From Megamerina dolium (Eukaryota > Arthropoda > Insecta > Diptera > Megamerinidae), in assembly GCA_963854835.1 (NCBI GenBank), contig OY978530.1, positions 20,276,937 through 20,340,936 on the forward strand: a stretch of DNA of 64,000 nucleotides, given 5' to 3'. The notes below the pieces were generated by a model, which saw only the letters and a program-made list of their open reading frames with translations, ran no database searches and was not told where the DNA came from. Position numbers and translations under genes: made by a program. Of this stretch, positions 22,253 to 34,879 are shown piece after piece (the first letter of the stretch is position 1; the number at the start of each line of letters is the position of its first letter).

Positions 22253-22389
22253 TATTGAAAATTAAAGAAAAATAGAAACACGTCTTGCTGCTTTGATGAT
22301 ACAGTTAGAGTATATTATTATAGTGATCAGCTTTTGACAACCGATATACATTGTAGCTCTTATCGATATCGATTACAATATTTACAACA
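22253..22389 (-). repeat. copia 5' LTR, 137 bp
   Basis: Matches 17811-17947 with three differences. GTACT follows at 22390. Confidence 0.88.
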
Positions 22390-22519
22390 GTACTACTGAA
22401 TGAGCTCAAGCAATTTATGAAGAACATGAACAATAAAAAAGACTACAAGTTATATGCACCCTTGTTAATGAGTGCATTCCATATAATTGGTCTAATCTTA
22501 TTAGAAATAATCAATGGAG

Positions 22520-23330
22520 ATAGCGGAGGATTTTCGACCGGTCAACATGCTTAGGACGGATAGTAAAATTTTGGAGAAAGTAGTATATATGCAGCTAAGC
22601 GATTATGTTAAAAAAAAAAAAACATATTATCTGAGTTTCAGTCAGGGTTTAGAACGAGGCATAGTTGTGAAGCACTTATAATCTTGGTGGTAGCAATTTG
22701 GAAAACAAAAATCGACAGATTTGAAAAGGGCATTTGAAACCGTTGATAGATATATTTTATTACATAAGCTACATAATTATTGGAGAGAGAATACTAGAAT
22801 AAAGAATTATAATGATTTCGCGAGTATTTAAATGGAAGAACGCAGAGGACCAGGGTAAATTGTGTGCTATCGGAAGAATTGGCAGTAGAGCTAGGTGTAC
22901 TTCAAGGAGGTGTCCTGGGGACACTGCTGTTTATCATTTATATTAATAACATTAGAAAAATTCTGAAAACGTAGAAATTGGCCGCTTTGCAGATGTCTAA
23001 CATTGATATTTAAATAAATAACGAAAGAATTAAAAGAGTTTCAGAAATAAAATATTTGGGTGTAGGTAATGCTTGACGAGGATCTTAAATCAACTACGTA
23101 TGCAAAAAAATAGCGAAAAAACTAGCATTCTTCAGAAGAATAAAGTCCGAAATTTCTATGCACTGTGCCATAAAAACATATAACACTATGATAAAGCTAC
23201 ATTTTGAGTATTCTTCTACCATTCATTCTTTAAGTTCAGGCCAGATGATTGAGAGATTACAAAAATTGCAAAATAGGGTTATGAGAAGCATTTTAAGTGT
23301 AATAGATTAGAGCCTATTAGAAATATGCTA
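22520..23330 (+). pseudogene. Old non-LTR reverse transcriptase fragment
   Basis: Recognisable pieces in changing frames: RPVNMLRTDSKILEKVVYMQ, SEFQSGFRTRHSCEALIIL, KAFETVDRYILLHKL, LGVLQGGVLGTLLFIIYINN (motif B region), SEIKYLGV, and AKKLAFFRRIKSEISMHCAI. The order matches a jockey/CR1-type RT through its thumb. There are many stops and no ends can be set. Its clade is uncertain. Confidence 0.65.
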
Positions 23331-23560
23331 ATTATATTACTTTGAAATGGACGACAGTAAGACAAAAGTGATAATGAATGTTCTGGTGTTGATTTTTTAG
23401 AGTACTAATATCGTTCGCAGCCTTACAATCTAAGAAACGGGCACAGAGAGTAGCAATCAGTAGTGCACAAAATAGTTTGTTGTACAAACTCATTTTTAGC
23501 AAAACATGAAAAAAATATTAATAATTGGTAAAAAAATGTAAATATATCAAATGAGACGTT

Positions 23561-24448
23561 TCTCTTCAATATGGTTGCTTTTCGATTTTATGATGGCCGC
23601 ACAAAGTTTGGACATTCTTTCCACCAATTTTTGAGTTTTTCTGGTTGGAGTTATCCCTAAGCATTCTTTAAACATTCCCACAAGTGAGATTCACTGTTTC
23701 GAACCTCTCTGTAGAGCTCATCCTATAATAATTCAATGAGATTCACGTCGTGCGATTGATTTGGTGTAGTTTGTGAAAATTTTGATGTATTCAGGCTCAT
23801 TATCTGGCTGAAACACGAACCCCTCACCTCTCAAGCCGATGCCAGATGGAGTAACGTTGTTCTGAAGTATTGGTGATACTGATGGTGGAATAATTCCTTC
23901 CGCATTATTCCACCGATTTTCGCCAAATCACCTACACCATCATACCAAAAACAAGCCCAGATCATCATACTTCTAAACTTGACTGTAGATTTAACACATC
24001 GAGATTGATACCTGATTTGTACGACAGAATATTCGCCATTTGTTCCCGAAAACTTCCAATTTGAATTTATCGGTCCATATCATCTGTTTCCATTGATCCA
24101 TCGACCAATTGAAATGTTCTTTTGTCCATTTGAGTCGTTTTTGAACATTAAAGGACGCAATAATGGTTTGTGACAGGGACTCCACCAAACAAACCGGCTT
24201 CATGCAACTGGCGTACCACCGATGTTTCGGAAATTGGAGTCGATAAAGTTTCATTTATCTCGTCTAGCACAGTTTTGAATCGGGAACGTTTGTTGGTCAT
24301 GTTCTGTCATAAAACAAGTTCGTTTCAGCGTATCTTGTGAAACTTGTGCTAACTCCTTTGAATGAAACACCCACAATTTGCGCAAATTTCTCATTTTTGA
24401 AAAATAACAATTTGAGCTGTTTTTTAATATGTATTTTGTTTTTGCCAT
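23561..24448 (-). pseudogene. Tc1-like transposase remnant
   Basis: On the minus strand: MAKTKYILKNSSNCYFSK at the start, then KRLKWTKEHFNWSMDQWKQM, MIWTDKFKLEVFG (first Asp), FQPDNEPEYIKIF (second Asp) and QSHDVNLIELL (third, Glu), which is the DDE order of Tc1 elements. Frames change at about 24250, 23990 and later, with several stops. Terminal repeats were not recognised. Confidence 0.78.
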
Positions 24449-25148
24449 TTTGATGGATTAGATTACCTTTTGACATCAGTAAAAAAAATTATGACATCAA
24501 TAGACATTAAAAGTATATTCAAAATTGTTTATACTTTCGACATATAACCACCTTTACAGTAATATTTAAAGAAAATTAGCGATAAATAATCTTCAATATT
24601 GGAAAAAAGTAAAAAAAAAAACAAAATTTTAGAGTTTTCTCGATTATAACTGAAAACTTACCAAAGAACTCAGTAAATATATGTATATGTTTCAGAAGCT
24701 TCCTCTTTATAAAACCTTACCAAGATCTTAAATCGGTCAAATAATCGCAAAGCTATCAATTTTACACTGCAGCAAGTATCGAAAACCTGGTTTTTTAACA
24801 ATAAATACAGATTTTTGCGGTATAAGGAATATTTGAAACGTGGTTTTGTGTTGTACTCGACCAGATCTACAACGCCTACTATCATCTTAAAAATACATGA
24901 TATATATATGAAATACTATTCGGAAATGTATCTAATTGTGAATGCTTCTTTTATTTGTCATGCATTGTTAATTGTGTATAAGCGCACAATAAAACGCGCT
25001 AATTGTAGCGGGTAGAGTGGACCATCCTGTCTTCTGCAAACAAATAAATTTAATGTTTCATCAAGAGCACCACGATGTACTTTATTTGAAGACTCTTCGA
25101 GTAAATTACACTACACTCACCTATTTATTTACTTGTGCAATATTGTCC
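24449..25148. other. AT-rich sequence without recognisable genes
   Basis: Nothing supportable is coded here. It is bounded on the right by the 5'-truncated RTE copy B. Confidence 0.5.
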
Positions 25149-26612
25149 CAGTGTGATGGAAGTGAAATCGATCCGTGGTGCCAACATCGACTCGGATCAC
25201 TACCTTGTTGCAGCTAAGGTGCGCACACGTTTATGTGTCGCAAATAACAAGAGAAGTCCCACACAGAGAAAGCTCGACATCAGTAAGCTGCGATCACCAG
25301 AGACAGCAGATGCATTTTCCACTCGACTATCGGATCTGCTTATGCAGAACACTCCCTTGATGATACATGCGCACGCTGGACACATATATCCCACTCCATG
25401 ACTACTGCTGCCGAGGAGGTAATCGGTTACTACCGGCCTCTGAGGAATGAGTGGTATGATCAGGAGTGTCGCGACGCTACACACACCACCTATTTGTTGA
25501 TTATAAAGCCGCTTTCGACAGTCCGGTAAGGGATTACCTCTATGCAACAATGTCTGAGTTCGGTATACCTGCAAAGCTCATTCGACTTTGTAGAATGACA
25601 CTGCATAACTCCCGTTGTGCAGTGAAAGGGAACGGGAAGGACCTCTCCGCACCGTTTAATACCGAACGGGGTTTCAGACAAGGTGATTCGTTAACATGCG
25701 ACTTCTTCAATCTTATTATGGAGAAAATAATACGAGCTGCTGATCTACGACATAATGGCACTATCTTCAACAAAAGTGTCATGCTGTTAGCGTATGCCGA
25801 CGATATTGACATAAGCGGCATGACCACATGAGCAGTCAGTGCAGCATTCTCAGAGTTGGAAAGAGAGTCGCGTCGGATGGGTCTCAAGGTGAACGAGGGC
25901 AAGACGAAGTATGTAGTGTCAAAAAACAAAGAGTCCCGGCGTCTTGGACAGCACGTCACTGTTGACAACTATGCTTTCGAAGTAGTAAGGGACTTTGTCT
26001 ATCTTGGAACCAGCATTAACAGCAGTAATTACGTCAGCTTGGAGATCATGCGTAGGATAACTCTTGCTAACAGGTGTTACTTTGGGCTAGTAAGCAATTG
26101 AGAAGTCGAGCCCTCTCTCGAAGAACGAAAACTACACTCTACAAGTCTCTCATCATGCCTGTCCTAACATATGGCGCTGAAGCCTGGACAATTTCCACCT
26201 CGGATGAGCGAATGCTTGGAGTTTTCGAGAGAAAAGTCCTACACAGGATTTTTGGACCTATTTGCGTTGGTGGCGAGTACCGAATAAGGTACAACCATGA
26301 GCTGTACGAGCTCTATGCCGATATTGACATAGTAAAGCGCATCAAAATCCAGCGGCGGCGCTGGCTAGGTCATGTCGAGCGAATGGAAGAACACGCTCCA
26401 GCTAAGAAGGTGCTATATTCTCAACCCGCTGGAGGACGACGCAGAAGAGGAAGACCAAACCTCCGGTGGAAAGACCAAGTACTGGAGAACCTGACGACGC
26501 TTGGAATTTCTAACTAGCGCCAGCTAGCGAAGAACAGAGATGGCTGGCGAAGCATGTTATTTTCGGCCTAAATCAATATTCGGTTGTTATGGCCACATAA
26601 GTAAGTAAGTAG
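25149..26612 (+). mobile_element. RTE LINE copy B, 5'-truncated and internally deleted
   Basis: Begins inside the endonuclease (CAGTGTGATGGAAGTGAAAT) and ends with TTATGGCCACATAAGTAAGTAAGTA, the RTE 3' end with its TAAG tail. Relative to the copy at 60330 about 810 bases are missing at 25481 (ECRDA joined to THTTYLL). The RT core downstream reads NTERGFRQGDSLTCDFFNLI and LLAYADDIDI. One TGA (25829) and small frameshifts (near 26090) break it. The sequence is otherwise very close to the full copy. Confidence 0.85.
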
Positions 26613-26846
26613 TAGTATACTTAGACTTCCTTTAGAGAAAATGTTCAAATTTCAATCAACAAAATTTCGGATTTCAGCATCCTCGTACAGCTCTAAGTCT
26701 GAAGTTATGAATTTTTCAAGCCAACCGTTAATTTTATTCATTTTTAAATTTTTACTTGTAACAAAAACGTTTCCAGGTTCGGAAATTTTTTATTGAAAAT
26801 AATTTTATAATAATTTTATTTTAAAATAATTTTATAATTTATATTT

Positions 26847-26854
<8 letters not shown>
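26613..26854. other. AT-rich spacer
   Basis: No feature recognised; it grades into TA repeats. Confidence 0.5.

Positions 26855-26923
<69 letters not shown>
26855..26923. repeat. (TA)n microsatellite, left of the errantivirus
   Basis: Pure TA run ending exactly at the LTR. The same repeat resumes after the 3' LTR (33438-33566), so the element inserted inside one TA tract. Confidence 0.88.
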
Positions 26924-26926
<3 letters not shown>

Positions 26927-27274
26927 ATCGTGAAGGCATCGGCATTCCTGCTGGCTTCATAGCGTTGTGATTCCTGCTGGCCTCGTTTCAGTCGATGCGG
27001 CCAAATACTTTACACGAGCCGCTGAGTCAGCAGAAAGGCAACCGCAGCCAGCAGAGCAGCAGTAGCGCAGCACAGCGACGGGATGTTTTGCACGATCCGC
27101 TAAGTCAGCGAAAACGTGTGTGGCCTGACATAGCAGTGGCGGTGTGAGTCTTGGGGCATGAGCTGTTTTAGTTTTAAAACTCACTTGAAATAAGAAAGAT
27201 CAATCCTACTGGCAAGGCAATGCCCATATAATGTTAATAAAGAAATAAAGTAAAATAAAATGAAGTGTTTAATT
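26924..27274 (+). repeat. 5' LTR of the gypsy-like errantivirus
   Basis: GC-richer than its surroundings. Matches 33083-33437. AATAAA motifs occur near its end (27235-27260). Confidence 0.9.
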
Positions 27275-27291
27275 GGCGCCCAACGTGGGGC
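27274..27291 (+). promoter_or_regulatory. Primer binding site, tRNA-Lys
   Basis: TGGCGCCCAACGTGGGGC is complementary to the 3' end of tRNA-Lys, the primer used by gypsy-group elements. It overlaps the last base of the LTR. Confidence 0.85.
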
Positions 27292-27543
27292 ACGATCATC
27301 AATAAGATACTAAGTAATATCACTCAACAAGCTGCGGTTACTGGAATTACGCAATCATCAATAAGATACGAAGTAATATCACTCAACAAGCTGCGGATAC
27401 TGAAATAACTACTGGAACGCGTGGCAGACTGTTAATTATAACTATTAAATAAAATGAGAAGGTGAGTGAAGCGTCTACTAAACTATTAGTTACTAAAGTG
27501 AATAAAAGAATTTAATAAATAAGGGAATATTTTTGCGAAATTG

Positions 27544-28790
27544 ATGCTAGAGGATTTATTTGAGAATCTTAAACTGGAAGACAAAATAATGAACGCCGAG
27601 CAAGTAAGTGAACTAGTGAGGGCAGAGGTGAATAGGGCATTAGCGGCCCAAAAATTAGAATTCGACAGGAAGATAGCTTCAATCCAGAATCAGGTTTCAC
27701 TAGCGAGGCCAAAGGTAGACAAATTTACAAGGGTCACCATAAATCCGCTGGTGAGTTGCGAAATCACGCTAAACGCAATTAAATCTCTGCCAGAGTTCTC
27801 CGGCCTCCCGGGTACGTATGTGTCGTGGCGTGAGGCCGCACACAACGCGTATGAACTTTTCAAAAGATACGATGGTAGTGAACGGCACTATCAGGCCGTG
27901 ACTATCATTAAAAACAAAGTGAGAGGTGCTGCCGACGCAGTGCTCTCGTCCTTCAATACGGTGCTTAATTTTAGCGCGATAATTGCCAGGCTAGACTTCA
28001 CCTACGCGGACAAACGTCCGATATACCTCATTGAGCAGGAACTGTCCACACTAAGGCAAGGCTCGATGTCATGTTTAGAATTCTATGATGAAGTAGAAAA
28101 GAAACTGACGTTGTTAGCAAACAAAACTATTATGTCCTACGAGAACAATGTAGCGGACACGATCAACGAAAAATAGGGCTGATGCGCTTAGAGTATTTAT
28201 CTCGGGGTTAAGGAAACCTTTATGCGATATTCTGTTTGCTTCAAGGCCATCAGACCTCCCGTCCGCTCTGGCGTTGGCGCAAGAGGTTGACGGCAACAAC
28301 GAACGCTACGCTTTCGCAACTAATTTCGCGAATAGATCCAGTGAAAATTCCCATAACAAAAAAGGTGGTACAATGCAAAATCCGAATAACCAAAAAATAT
28401 ATTCGGAACCCTATTCAGGGCATAAAAATCCACATTACTCAATAGGTAGGCAAAACAGGCAGGGCTATATTAATAATCAGAGGCCATACAATAATCCTGG
28501 TCAGGGACGGGTCGAGCCTATGGAAGTGGACCCTTCCATGTCTCAATTCAGGCGTACACCGAATAATCCTGGTCAAGATTATAACAACAGTACACAGGGA
28601 AATCCGCAGAAGCGCACGGCCAATTCAGGGCGTTACACCGGGCCTAAAATACAACGTGTGAACCACTTAAAAGAAGAACCGGACCCGACCAACGATGCAG
28701 CATACGATGGAGAAGCGACGCAAGTAGCAGACGACATTGAATACGACGAGCTTAATTTTTTAGAGCAAAGTCCCTCCTGCCCTGGATTTT
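27544..28790 (+). pseudogene. Errantivirus gag, one frameshift
   Basis: An early block (to 28176) reads NPLVSCEITLNAIKSLPEFS and WREAAHNAYELFKRYDGSER, typical of gypsy-group Gag. The frame shifts near 28170 (NVADTINEK then stop), and the second block (to 28790) continues with VFISGLRKPLCDILF, an Asn/Gln/Pro-rich tail and EPMEVDPS. There is no CCHC knuckle, as in other gypsy-group Gag proteins. Gag would form the particle core. Confidence 0.82.
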
Positions 28791-28804
28791 AAGATCAATA
28801 GGAG

Positions 28805-31789
28805 GGAGGGAAATAAAACTTCTCATTGATACCGGGGCCTCAAGAAGCTATATTAGGCCCCTACCAGATCTGAAAGGAATAAAGCCCGTCGCTAGTAGGT
28901 TCTCAGTAAAGTCAATACATGGGTCATCAAACAAAAATGCAGAATCAAAATTTTTGGGGTAATAACAGAATTCTTTATATTGCCCAATCTGATATCATTC
29001 GATGGCGTAATTTGCCTTGACTTATTGAACGAAGTCCATGCGTCTATTGATTTTAAAACAAATACTATAACTCACGATTTTGGCGAGGAAGCTATTTTAT
29101 TTATCACTAGCGAAGATGTAAATAATCTGCAGTTGCAGGCCAAGGCAGTCCCAAAGGATTTTGAGAAGGCCTTTCTAGAAATAATTCGTAAAGTAAATGG
29201 AGTCTTTGCCGACCCTAATGAGGCACTACCATACAATACAAACGTAGTGGCGACGATTCGCACAGAGAACGACGACCCGGTGTACTCAAGACTATATCCC
29301 TACCCAGTGGGAGTTTCGGACTTTGTGAACAAAGAAATCCGAGACTTATTGGCAAATGGTATCATTCGACCCTCAAGGTCACCCTACAACAACCCCATAT
29401 GGGTGGTTAGGAAAAAGGGGTTTGATGAGGAAGGCCACGAAAAAAAACGATTAGCAATAGATTTTCGTAAACTTAACGAAAAAACTATAAGCGACAAGTA
29501 CCCGATACCCGATATCACGGGGATCCTATCTAATCTAGGCGGTAGTAAGTTTTTCACCACCCTCGATCTAAAGTCGGGATTTCACCAGATCAAGCTATCA
29601 GAGCGCGTTCTCTGTAAAGCACGGAAAATACGAATTCTGTCGGCTACCGTTTGGTCTCAAAAATGCTCCAAGTATTTTCCAGAGAGCTATAGATGATGTT
29701 CTAAGAGAACATATCGGTAAAAACTGTTTTGTTTATATGGATGATGTCATCATATTCTCAAAGAATGAGCAACAGCATTTAAAAGATATAGAAGTAGTTA
29801 TAAGGAGCCTACTAGAAGCCAACATGAGAGTCTCTGCAGAAAAATCGAAATTTTTTAGAACTGAAGTTGAATACCTAGGATTTATAGTGTCACAAAGGGG
29901 GGTCAAGACGTGTCCAGACAAGGTGGAAACAATTAGAAACTTCCCTCAGCCCACCACACTAAGGGGGCTAAGATCATTTCTAGGCTTGGCGGGATACTAC
30001 CGCTGTTTCATAAAGGATTTTCCTAAAATATCAAAGCCATTATCAAATATTTTGAGGGGGGAATACGGCCGAGTAACTGCGTCACAGTCAAAAAAAGTCA
30101 AAATTGACTTAACTGATGAACAGAAAAAAGCCTTCAACAAACTCAAAGAAATACTATCATCCGAGGATGTAACACTGGCCTATCCAGATTTTAGCAAACG
30201 GTTCGATTTAACCACAGATGCATCATCACACGCTATAGGTGCGGTCCTCTCACAGGAGGGAAAACCTATTACAATGATCTCTCGCACTTTGTCCGGTACC
30301 GAGGAACATTACGCTACAAATGAGAGGGAATTGCTAGCCATTGTTTGGGCATTGAAAACGCTCATAAACTACCTTTATGGCGTACAAAAACTCACAGTGT
30401 TCACCGACCATCAACCGCTAACCTTCGCAGTCTCAGACAGAAATCCGAACTCAAAGATTAAAAGATGGAAGGCCTTCATTAATCTACAAACCGGGTAAGG
30501 AAAATGTGGTCGCAGACGCGTTGTCCAGACAACACATAAACGCCTTGGATAATATGAGCATCGAAACGGTTCACAGCGAGGAATCGTCAACTAATACGAT
30601 TGAAAGAACAGATAAGCCAGTCTGTTTCCGCAATCAAATAATTTTAAACGAGGGAATAGAACCTCGGAGGAGGACCTTCATTATGTTCGGGAAAAAGACC
30701 AGACATCTTATTTCATTCCAAACAAAGGAAGATTTAATGAGACTCCTACAGGAAGCGGTGAAAGTGGATGTAGTCAACGCAATACAATGTGACTTGCACA
30801 CATTAGCACAATTTCAGCATGAACTGGTGGAACTCTTTCCGACTGTAAAATTCAGACATACAGAGAAACTTGTCACCGATATAACAGACCCAAACGAACA
30901 GCAGGAAATTATCGCGACCGAACATAGTCGAGCGCATCGAGCAGCCCAAGAGAATGTTAAACAAATATTGGAAGACTATTTCTTTCCCAAAATGGAGAAG
31001 AAGACTAAGCAATTTGTGGCAAATTGTCGCGTGTGCTCGCAGGCGAAGTACGATCGCCACCCAAAAAAGCAACTAATCGCACAAACACCCATACCAACTT
31101 ACTGTGGAGAGGTTCTCCACATTGACATATTTTCTACTGGATCAAAGTACTTTCTGACGTGTATCGACAAATTTTCAAAGTTTGCGATAGTACAGTCACT
31201 AAAGTCCAGAACGATAGTGGATGTAAAACCACAGCTGCTACAGGTAATCAACATGTTTCATGATACAAGAACTATTTACTGCGACAATGAGAAGTCACTG
31301 AATTCACACAGCATTAAAGATACATTAATAAACAATTTCAATATCGACATCGTGAACGCCCCACCTCTGCACAGTACGTCAAATGGCCAGGTGGAAAGAT
31401 TTCACAGTACGCTGGCGGAAATATCGCGATGCCTTAAGCTAGATAAAAATCTAGAGGATATTGAGGAAATAATCCTTTTGGCCACAATAGAATACAATAG
31501 ATCTATTCACACAGTGACGGGAATGAGGCCTATTACTGCCTTTCATTCAACGAAAGACGACGCACAAATAGCGTCCCAATTGGAAAACGCGCAACATAAA
31601 GAGTTAATAACGCATAATAAGAATAGACAGGATAGAGAATTCACGGTAGGGGAAAAGGTGTTAGTTAAAAACAATAGGAGATTAGGAAATAAACTGACGC
31701 CGCTCTACACTGAAGAAAAGGTCGAAAGGGATTTGGGCACAACTGTGCTCATAAGGGGGAGGAGAGTCCATAAGGACAACCTACGTTGA
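28805..31789 (+). pseudogene. Errantivirus pol (protease, RT, RNase H, integrase)
   Basis: Protease LLIDTGASRSYIRPL near 28820. RT begins about 29150, with LAIDFRKLNE, FTTLDLKSGFHQI (motif A) and YMDDVIIFS (motif C). RNase H: LTTDASSHAIGAVLS, HYATNERELLAIVWA and FTDHQPLTF. Integrase: VLHIDIFS, YCDNEKS and NGQVERFHS (DDE). Breaks: stop/frame change near 28958, frameshift near 29625-29690 in RT, and frameshift near 30495 between RNase H and the chromodomain-free integrase part. All domains are present, so decay is recent. Confidence 0.87.
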
Positions 31790-31884
31790 AATTAAAACAC
31801 ATAGAGCTAAAATAATTTAATCTCTACGCAACCATTAATTGGTTTTAAAATTTATATGATTTTAGGATTTTATTAGAACTGGCT

Positions 31885-33082
31885 ATGGCCATACTAGTAT
31901 CGGAATCGGCGGGGCGATTAATAGACTACACCAATGCAAACTACATTCCGGTGGTTGACGGTGAACTTGTAATCTGGGAGAACTTTGGACATATCAAACA
32001 TGTTACTAACCTGACCCTATACGAATTGCTAAAGGAGGAAACAGTTAACACCACGGACAATTTTCCACAAACGCACATGAGGAAGTTGTTGGACGCGGAC
32101 ATAAATCAGATAGGTAAACTGCTACAGACCATAAACATCCACCACAGACAGGTAAGAAGTTTGGACGCACTAGGTACGGTACTGAAATACATTACCGGCA
32201 CACCTGATCACGATGACTTTGAGAGATTAACAAGCACAGAGGAACAACTGATGGACTCGCAGAATAGACAGTTTACGATCAACACGGAAGTGCAAAAAGA
32301 GATCAGTAGCCTCACAGTTACTGTAAATAAGATACTGAAAGCAGCAAAACAGACAGAAATAGACACAGGTCACCTTTACGATGTACTCATAGAAAGAAAC
32401 CGGGCGATAATAACAGAGTTGAATAACATAATTACCTCCATCACTTTCGCAAAAATTGGTATTTTGAACCCTATCCTTTTAGACAGTAAAGAAATAAATT
32501 CTGTAATAAAAAATGAGCACTTCACAAACCTTACCGTAGCCGATATCATGTCTGTAGCTAGAATTAAGATTTTACAATACAACAATGTAATTTATTTTTT
32601 AATAAGATATCCTATCCCTAAGTTTAAGTGTAAGAGAACTATTATTCTGCCAGTAGCTCATGGCCATCAAATTCTACACCTACAAGAATCCAAAAAGCCT
32701 AACTGGTCATCTTTAAAGATCATGTAAAAATCAATGGCACAACATTTTACAACGAGAATTCAACGATGCCTCTGAAGCCTGAAGCACCATGGGCCTCCGC
32801 CATCAATTTAACGCAACATACGGACATACTGAGTGTGCCCTACCTCCACCATGTAAATCAGCAGAACCTTCAACTCGTCAAACACTTGCAACGACGAGTT
32901 AAACAAGGTCACATCGCAAGTTTGTCCACTATTGGTGCCCTGCTAATCGTAGGATTAGTAGTCTACGCACTCCGTCGCGTTATCACGACCAGGAAGAAGA
33001 TTGCCATAGCCAAATCTGTCCAAGTAGCAATTCAAAGCGCTGCTGCGAGGACCGAGGACGCTCCTCACTTAGAAGGGGAGGA

Positions 33083-33092
<10 letters not shown>
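31885..33092 (+). pseudogene. Errantivirus env
   Basis: A 280-codon block followed, after a frame change near 32725, by a second block to 33092. The first contains a cleavage-like RQVRSLDALGTVLKYITGT region (furin-type site plus fusion-peptide-like segment) and TGTPDHDDF, characteristic of gypsy-type envelope proteins. The second carries a membrane anchor, STIGALLIVGLVVYAL (about residues 55-72), and a short basic cytoplasmic tail. The start is not certain; in gypsy env is made from a spliced RNA. The break and a weak cleavage motif suggest it is not functional. Confidence 0.8.
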
Positions 33093-33623
<531 letters not shown>

Positions 33624-34019
33624 ATATACTGGAAGAAGCGTATACTGTAAGCGTGTATATCTGTAAGCGTTCGGCATTTTGAAGTGCCTCCACGTCTATA
33701 AAACTGCTTAAATTTCGGACCACATTGCTAAAAAAGTTTGTCGATTTGAATAATGAGAAAGGGAATGAATAATTAAAACATATATAAATCTTGGATTACC
33801 GCGCTACTGTTGACGGTCTTGGTGTGATTATGTACAATTACAATGTTCATGCATGTTGGCTTGTCACTACTTTCCAGAACAAAACTCGGGAAAAAATTAA
33901 TGAAGACATACAAGTTCCGCTGATCGGAATCGAATCGAGAAGTATAATGCAAATAGCTGTCATATGACCAATGTAGAGGGTAATTTTTTTTTAACCGAAT
34001 GTTGCTCTCAGGCTGACCT
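33624..34019. other. Unassigned sequence
   Basis: No coding motif or repeat recognised. Confidence 0.5.
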
Positions 34020-34840
34020 TATAGCATTTTTATTGATTTTTAGAAGCGAATAAAATTTTCTATTTATTTCATCTTTTTTACCCGACGTTTCGTTGGTTAT
34101 TTGCCAACTTCTTCAGGGGTATTATTTATTGATCTATAATCAAAATCTTAATAAAAACTTATAGAGAGATGTCATATTATAACACAAAAACACTTCTTAC
34201 ACTTGAAAAAAATTGCAAAAGATTGTTTATCAGAACAAACATAGGCATATGACAGAATTGAAGGAGTTTGGAAATTCCTAGTAAATTTTACAAATTTTGC
34301 GTTCGCGTACTCTTTCAATTTGCTCTCATTTTTAGAGAAGATTCTTCTTACGCTCTTGAATCGTGTTGATAGAGAAATTTTAAAGTAAAGTAGCGAACGG
34401 ACCTATTGTCTTTGTTTTCATTGGTATTCATAGCTACATTTATATTATCCTCTATTCGTAAGATAACAACACATACTACACTATTCTCCAATATGAAAGA
34501 CAATATTTATTAGCAAAAAACAACAACATGATGTTGTTTACAAATTGGATACAATGGAAAAGACGAAGAACATTGCGATCAAATATATATCGGAAAGAGG
34601 ATAGCAGAACACGAATTGGACATAAAAATAAGAAAATAACAACGGTGCTCACACAGCACATATAAGATATCAACCACACAGCTGATTTTGATAACGTGAG
34701 AATACTAGATATGATCGAAAAGGAGACAAAATAAACGTTATATATTGGAGACTTTAGGAATGCAAGAGAATATAAAAATAGCTATGAATACCAAAGAAGA
34801 CAAAGATAACATAAATTCCGTATATTCCTTTGCCATTAAA
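34020..34840 (+). mobile_element. Penelope-like element remnant
   Basis: At 34530-34600 the plus strand encodes HDVVYKLD and, one frame over, YNGKDEEHCDQIYIGKR, the GIY-YIG endonuclease of Penelope-like elements; ADFDNVRILDMIEKETK follows near 34682-34732. In the reverse orientation 34080-34120 reads CTGAAGAAGTTGGCAAATAA and AACGAAACGTCGGGTAAAAA, a motif common at Penelope-like ends. Opposite orientation of the two parts fits the inverted terminal copies these elements often carry. There are many stops. Confidence 0.6.
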
Positions 34841-34879
34841 TAGTTCGCATTTTTTTTTTTTAATTTTTTAAAGAATTTT

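Larger units (their letters stand above)
17811..22389 (-). mobile_element. Ty1/copia retrotransposon with very short LTRs
   Basis: Two 137-bp direct repeats flank a minus-strand gag-pol and the whole is bounded by GTACT on both sides (17806-17810 and 22390-22394), a perfect 5-bp target duplication. The LTRs differ at three positions by eye (about 98% identity). A copia-style primer site follows the 5' LTR. No domain is missing, but pol carries several frameshifts. Confidence 0.92.

Noticed and set aside
24670..25015. Open frames of 66-71 codons between the Tc1 remnant and RTE copy B
   Set aside because: They occur on both strands over the same bases with no recognisable motif, as expected by chance.
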